DNA of 7,341 nt from Neisseriales bacterium (GTDB lineage: Bacteria > Pseudomonadota > Gammaproteobacteria > Burkholderiales > UBA11063). Position 1 is the stretch's first letter. Each line of letters begins with the position of its first letter. Shown piece by piece: positions 5,112-7,341 of the stretch. The position numbers and the translations under genes are program-made. Below the pieces are notes generated by a model. The model was not told where the DNA came from. It worked only from the letters and a program-made list of their open reading frames with translations, and made no database searches. The stretch is from NCBI GenBank assembly GCA_003538525.1, contig DPRZ01000218.1, positions 1-7,341 of the forward strand, in the 5' to 3' direction.

Positions 5112-6834
5112 TGATGTAGTGACGCCACGGCGTAACCCAATTAAGTGGGCGAAAGATGCATGGCATTTGGCGCGCCCCTATTGGACCAGCGAAGAAAAGT
5201 GGCGTGCAATTGGCTTGGTAACTGGTGTAATTATTTTAAATTTATTAACCGTGTATATGTCAGTGTTATTCAATAAATGGAGTAACAGCATGTACGATTC
5301 GTTGCAAGAGTTTCATAAAGAGATATTTTATAAATTAATAATAAAATTTTGTTATATGGCGTTCTTTTATATTTTATTTCAAATTTTAGCTTTTTATTTG
5401 CGCAGTTTTCTAGAGATTCGTTGGCGACGGTGGATGACACGAGCGTATTTGGAAAATTGGTTAAAGGGGCATGCTTATTATAAAACGCGCTTTGTTGAAA
5501 ATGCGGTTGATAATCCCGATCAGCGCATATCACAAGACATTGGTGCATTTATTAGCAGCACCCTTGGTTTTACCTTAGGCATTATTAGTAATGTAGTAAG
5601 TTTGTTTTCATTTATATTTATTTTATGGGGTTTATCGGGACCAATTTCATTTATGCTAGCAGGGCATCAAATTACAATTGGTGGTTATATGGTTTGGGCG
5701 GCTTTGCTGTATGCGATTGTTGGTACGTATATTACCTTTAAAATTGGGCGGCCATTAGTTAAATTAAATTTTAAGCAAGAAACGCTTGAGGCGGATTTTC
5801 GTTTTGGTCTAATGCGGGTGCGTGAGTACGGCGAAAATATTGCTTTTTACAACGGTGAAGAGCAGGAACGTCAAGGTTTGCTGCTGCGTTTTAACGGGGT
5901 AGTAAATAATTTCTTTGCGATAGTCTATCGCCAAATGAAAATTAATATTTTTAATACTGGATATAGTCAAATTGCGAATATTTTTCCTTTGCTAGTTGCC
6001 GCCCCGCGCTATTTTGCCAAGGTAATTAAGCTGGGAGATTTGATGCAAATAGCTAGCGCATTTGGTCAAGTTCAAGGATCTTTGTCTTTTTTTATTGATA
6101 GTTACAGTAGTTTGGCGGGTTGGCGTGCAGTGATGGATCGTTTATATGGCTTTCAGAATACAATTAGTCAAGCGCAAAATCTACCCGTATTAGCGAAGCA
6201 AGATCCGCAGAATGAAGATTATTTACGTGTGCATAATTTGGCAATTAGCCTGCCTGATGCGTCGCAACCATTACTCAGTGGTCTAAGTTTTAGTTTAAGT
6301 AGTGGGCAACGTTTATTAATTAAAGGTGCTTCAGGAACTGGTAAAACTACGTTGCTGCGCAGTTTGGCTGGGTTATGGCCGTATGTTAAGGGTGAAGTTT
6401 TTCAAAATAAAACTAAGCGTGAATTATTTGTGGCTCAGCGTCCATATTTGCCGAGTGTTAGTTTACGTGCTACGATTTGCTATCCATTGCAGGATAATTT
6501 ACCCGCCGATGCTCAGCTGGAGGTGATTTTACGTGCGTGTGGAGTTGCTGCGCTAACCAAACGTTTGGATGAAGTAGCGGAGTGGGGTAAAATTTTATCT
6601 TTGGGTGAGCAACAACGAATTGCCTTTGCCCGAGTTCTAGTTAATCAACCCGATATTATTTATCTCGATGAAGCTACCTCAGCGGTGGATGAAGAAATGG
6701 AAGCACAGCTCTATCAATTACTAATTGAACGTTTGCCAGCCAGTGCAATCATTAGTGTCGGACATCGCAGTACTTTGGCTAAATGGCATAATCAGGAACT
6801 TAATTTTAATTCTAACAGAGAGTTTAATGGATAA
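5098..6834 (+). CDS. ABC transporter, fused permease/ATPase (YddA / SbmA-BacA-like family)
   Basis: This 578-residue half-transporter carries an N-terminal membrane domain and a C-terminal ATPase, and would work as a dimer in the inner membrane. Clear hydrophobic segments lie near 37-58, 81-101, 155-178 and 194-214, with weaker ones near 291-302 and 315-335. EADFRFGLMRVRE (231-243) and IAFYNGEEQE (248-257) are typical of the SbmA/BacA and ABC_membrane_2 permease group. The ATPase shows Walker A GASGTGKT (410-417), Q-loop Q447, signature LSLGEQQR (500-507; LSLGE instead of LSGGQ, normal for this group), Walker B IIYLDEAT (520-527) with catalytic E525, D-loop SAVD (528-531) and H-loop H556, so it should be active. 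Relatives are linked to uptake of peptides, bleomycin or cobalamin, but the substrate here is unknown. AAGG (5086-5089) lies 8 nt before the ATG, inside the lipoprotein gene; a GTG at 5119 is an alternative start. The 3' end overlaps ispB by 8 nt. Confidence 0.9.
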   Translation: MQRCDDVVTPRRNPIKWAKDAWHLARPYWTSEEKWRAIGLVTGVIILNLLTVYMSVLFNKWSNSMYDSLQEFHKEIFYKLIIKFCYMAFFYILFQILAFYLRSFLEIRWRRWMTRAYLENWLKGHAYYKTRFVENAVDNPDQRISQDIGAFISSTLGFTLGIISNVVSLFSFIFILWGLSGPISFMLAGHQITIGGYMVWAALLYAIVGTYITFKIGRPLVKLNFKQETLEADFRFGLMRVREYGENIAFYNGEEQERQGLLLRFNGVVNNFFAIVYRQMKINIFNTGYSQIANIFPLLVAAPRYFAKVIKLGDLMQIASAFGQVQGSLSFFIDSYSSLAGWRAVMDRLYGFQNTISQAQNLPVLAKQDPQNEDYLRVHNLAISLPDASQPLLSGLSFSLSSGQRLLIKGASGTGKTTLLRSLAGLWPYVKGEVFQNKTKRELFVAQRPYLPSVSLRATICYPLQDNLPADAQLEVILRACGVAALTKRLDEVAEWGKILSLGEQQRIAFARVLVNQPDIIYLDEATSAVDEEMEAQLYQLLIERLPASAIISVGHRSTLAKWHNQELNFNSNREFNG

Positions 6835-7341
6835 ATTTAATCAATTAATCAAACAAGAAATGACCGTTTTGGATCAGGTAATTCGTCAGGATTTAGGCTC
6901 GCAAGTGCCACTGGTTAATACGGTTGGTGAATATATTATTGCGGGTGGTGGTAAACGAATTCGTCCGTTGCTAACGATTTTGTGTGGCAAAGTATTGGGC
7001 AACCACAGTGAACTATTATATAAAATGGCGGCGATGGTTGAGTATATTCATACCGCAACCTTACTTCACGATGACGTGGTTGATGAGTCGGGATTACGCC
7101 GTGGACGCGCGACTTCAAATGCAATTTTTGGGAATGCTGCCAGTGTCTTAGTTGGGGATTTTATTTATACCCGCGCCTTTCAAATGATGGTACAAAGTAA
7201 CTCATTACGCGTGCTTAAAATTATGGCGGATAGTACCAATATTATTTCTGAGGGTGAAGTTTTACAATTACTCAATATTGGACGCAGTGATTTGAGCGAA
7301 GCTGAATATTTCAAGGTGATTGAGAGTAAGACCGCTAAATT
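6827..7341 (+). CDS. ispB: All-trans polyprenyl (octaprenyl) diphosphate synthase, N-terminal part
   Basis: IspB extends farnesyl diphosphate with isopentenyl diphosphate units to make the long side chain of ubiquinone or menaquinone, in the cytoplasm. The visible 171 residues contain GGGKRIRP (40-47), the first aspartate-rich motif HDDVVD (81-86, with D82, D83 and D86 binding Mg-diphosphate), RRGR (91-94), and FGNAASVLVGDFIYTRAFQM (101-120), which is nearly the E. coli IspB text, then EGEVLQLLN (142-150). A77, five residues before the first motif, is small, as expected for a long-chain enzyme. The exact chain length cannot be told. The second aspartate motif lies beyond the right edge. The ATG overlaps the ABC transporter gene by 8 nt, with a GAGAG-type Shine-Dalgarno (about 6818-6822) just upstream, so the two are probably co-translated. 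A shorter-chain synthase is the alternative but fits less well. Confidence 0.93.
   Translation, partial: MDKFNQLIKQEMTVLDQVIRQDLGSQVPLVNTVGEYIIAGGGKRIRPLLTILCGKVLGNHSELLYKMAAMVEYIHTATLLHDDVVDESGLRRGRATSNAIFGNAASVLVGDFIYTRAFQMMVQSNSLRVLKIMADSTNIISEGEVLQLLNIGRSDLSEAEYFKVIESKTAK

Noticed and set aside
5270..5548. Minus-strand open frame inside the ABC transporter membrane domain
   Set aside because: It is antisense to the permease region and its product has no recognisable feature.
5098..6834. LSLGE signature in the ABC ATPase as a degenerate, inactive site
   Set aside because: LSLGEQQR is usual in this transporter group, and Walker A, Walker B with its glutamate, the Q-loop and the H-loop are all intact.
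6936..7124. Minus-strand open frame inside ispB
   Set aside because: It is antisense to the first aspartate-rich motif region of ispB, which is clearly the coding strand.

Overview
This window is a run of conserved chromosomal housekeeping genes from an AT-rich Gram-negative bacterium. RppH, GlyS, GmhB, PlsC, RsmE and IspB all read as proteobacterial proteins. The order glyS-gmhB-plsC is, from general knowledge, most familiar from Betaproteobacteria, where glyQ usually comes first. The low GC and the heavy use of TTA/TTG, ATT and AAA codons would suit an AT-rich member of the Neisseriales or a relative. That placement is inference. No mobile element, CRISPR array, tRNA or rRNA was seen.

Layout: (1) the left edge holds the 5' part of rppH on the minus strand. 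(2) A 258-bp divergent intergenic region carries likely promoters for rppH and glyS. (3) A tight plus-strand run follows: glyS, a 9-nt gap, gmhB, an 11-nt overlap, plsC (GTG start), no gap, rsmE. (4) A 116-bp gap with a weak candidate promoter comes next. (5) A second tight run then holds an unrecognised small lipoprotein gene, a 14-nt overlap, a fused permease/ATPase ABC transporter of the YddA / SbmA-BacA-like type, an 8-nt overlap, and ispB, which runs off the right edge. No convincing terminator was seen between the two runs, so all seven plus-strand genes could share one transcript with an internal start.

Functionally the window combines translation (GlyS for glycine charging, RsmE for 16S rRNA methylation), mRNA decay (RppH), envelope construction (GmhB for the LPS core heptose precursor, PlsC for phosphatidic acid) and isoprenoid/quinone synthesis (IspB). 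The least explained part is the lipoprotein plus ABC transporter pair. The lipoprotein has a clear lipobox and four cysteines in the mature protein, belongs to no family I recognise, and appears translationally linked to the transporter. Other points worth a look are the absence of glyQ next to glyS, the HX4E form of the PlsC catalytic motif, and the coupling of ispB to a transporter gene. I see no strong evidence for a wholly new biological system; the lipoprotein/transporter pair is the best candidate for something undescribed.
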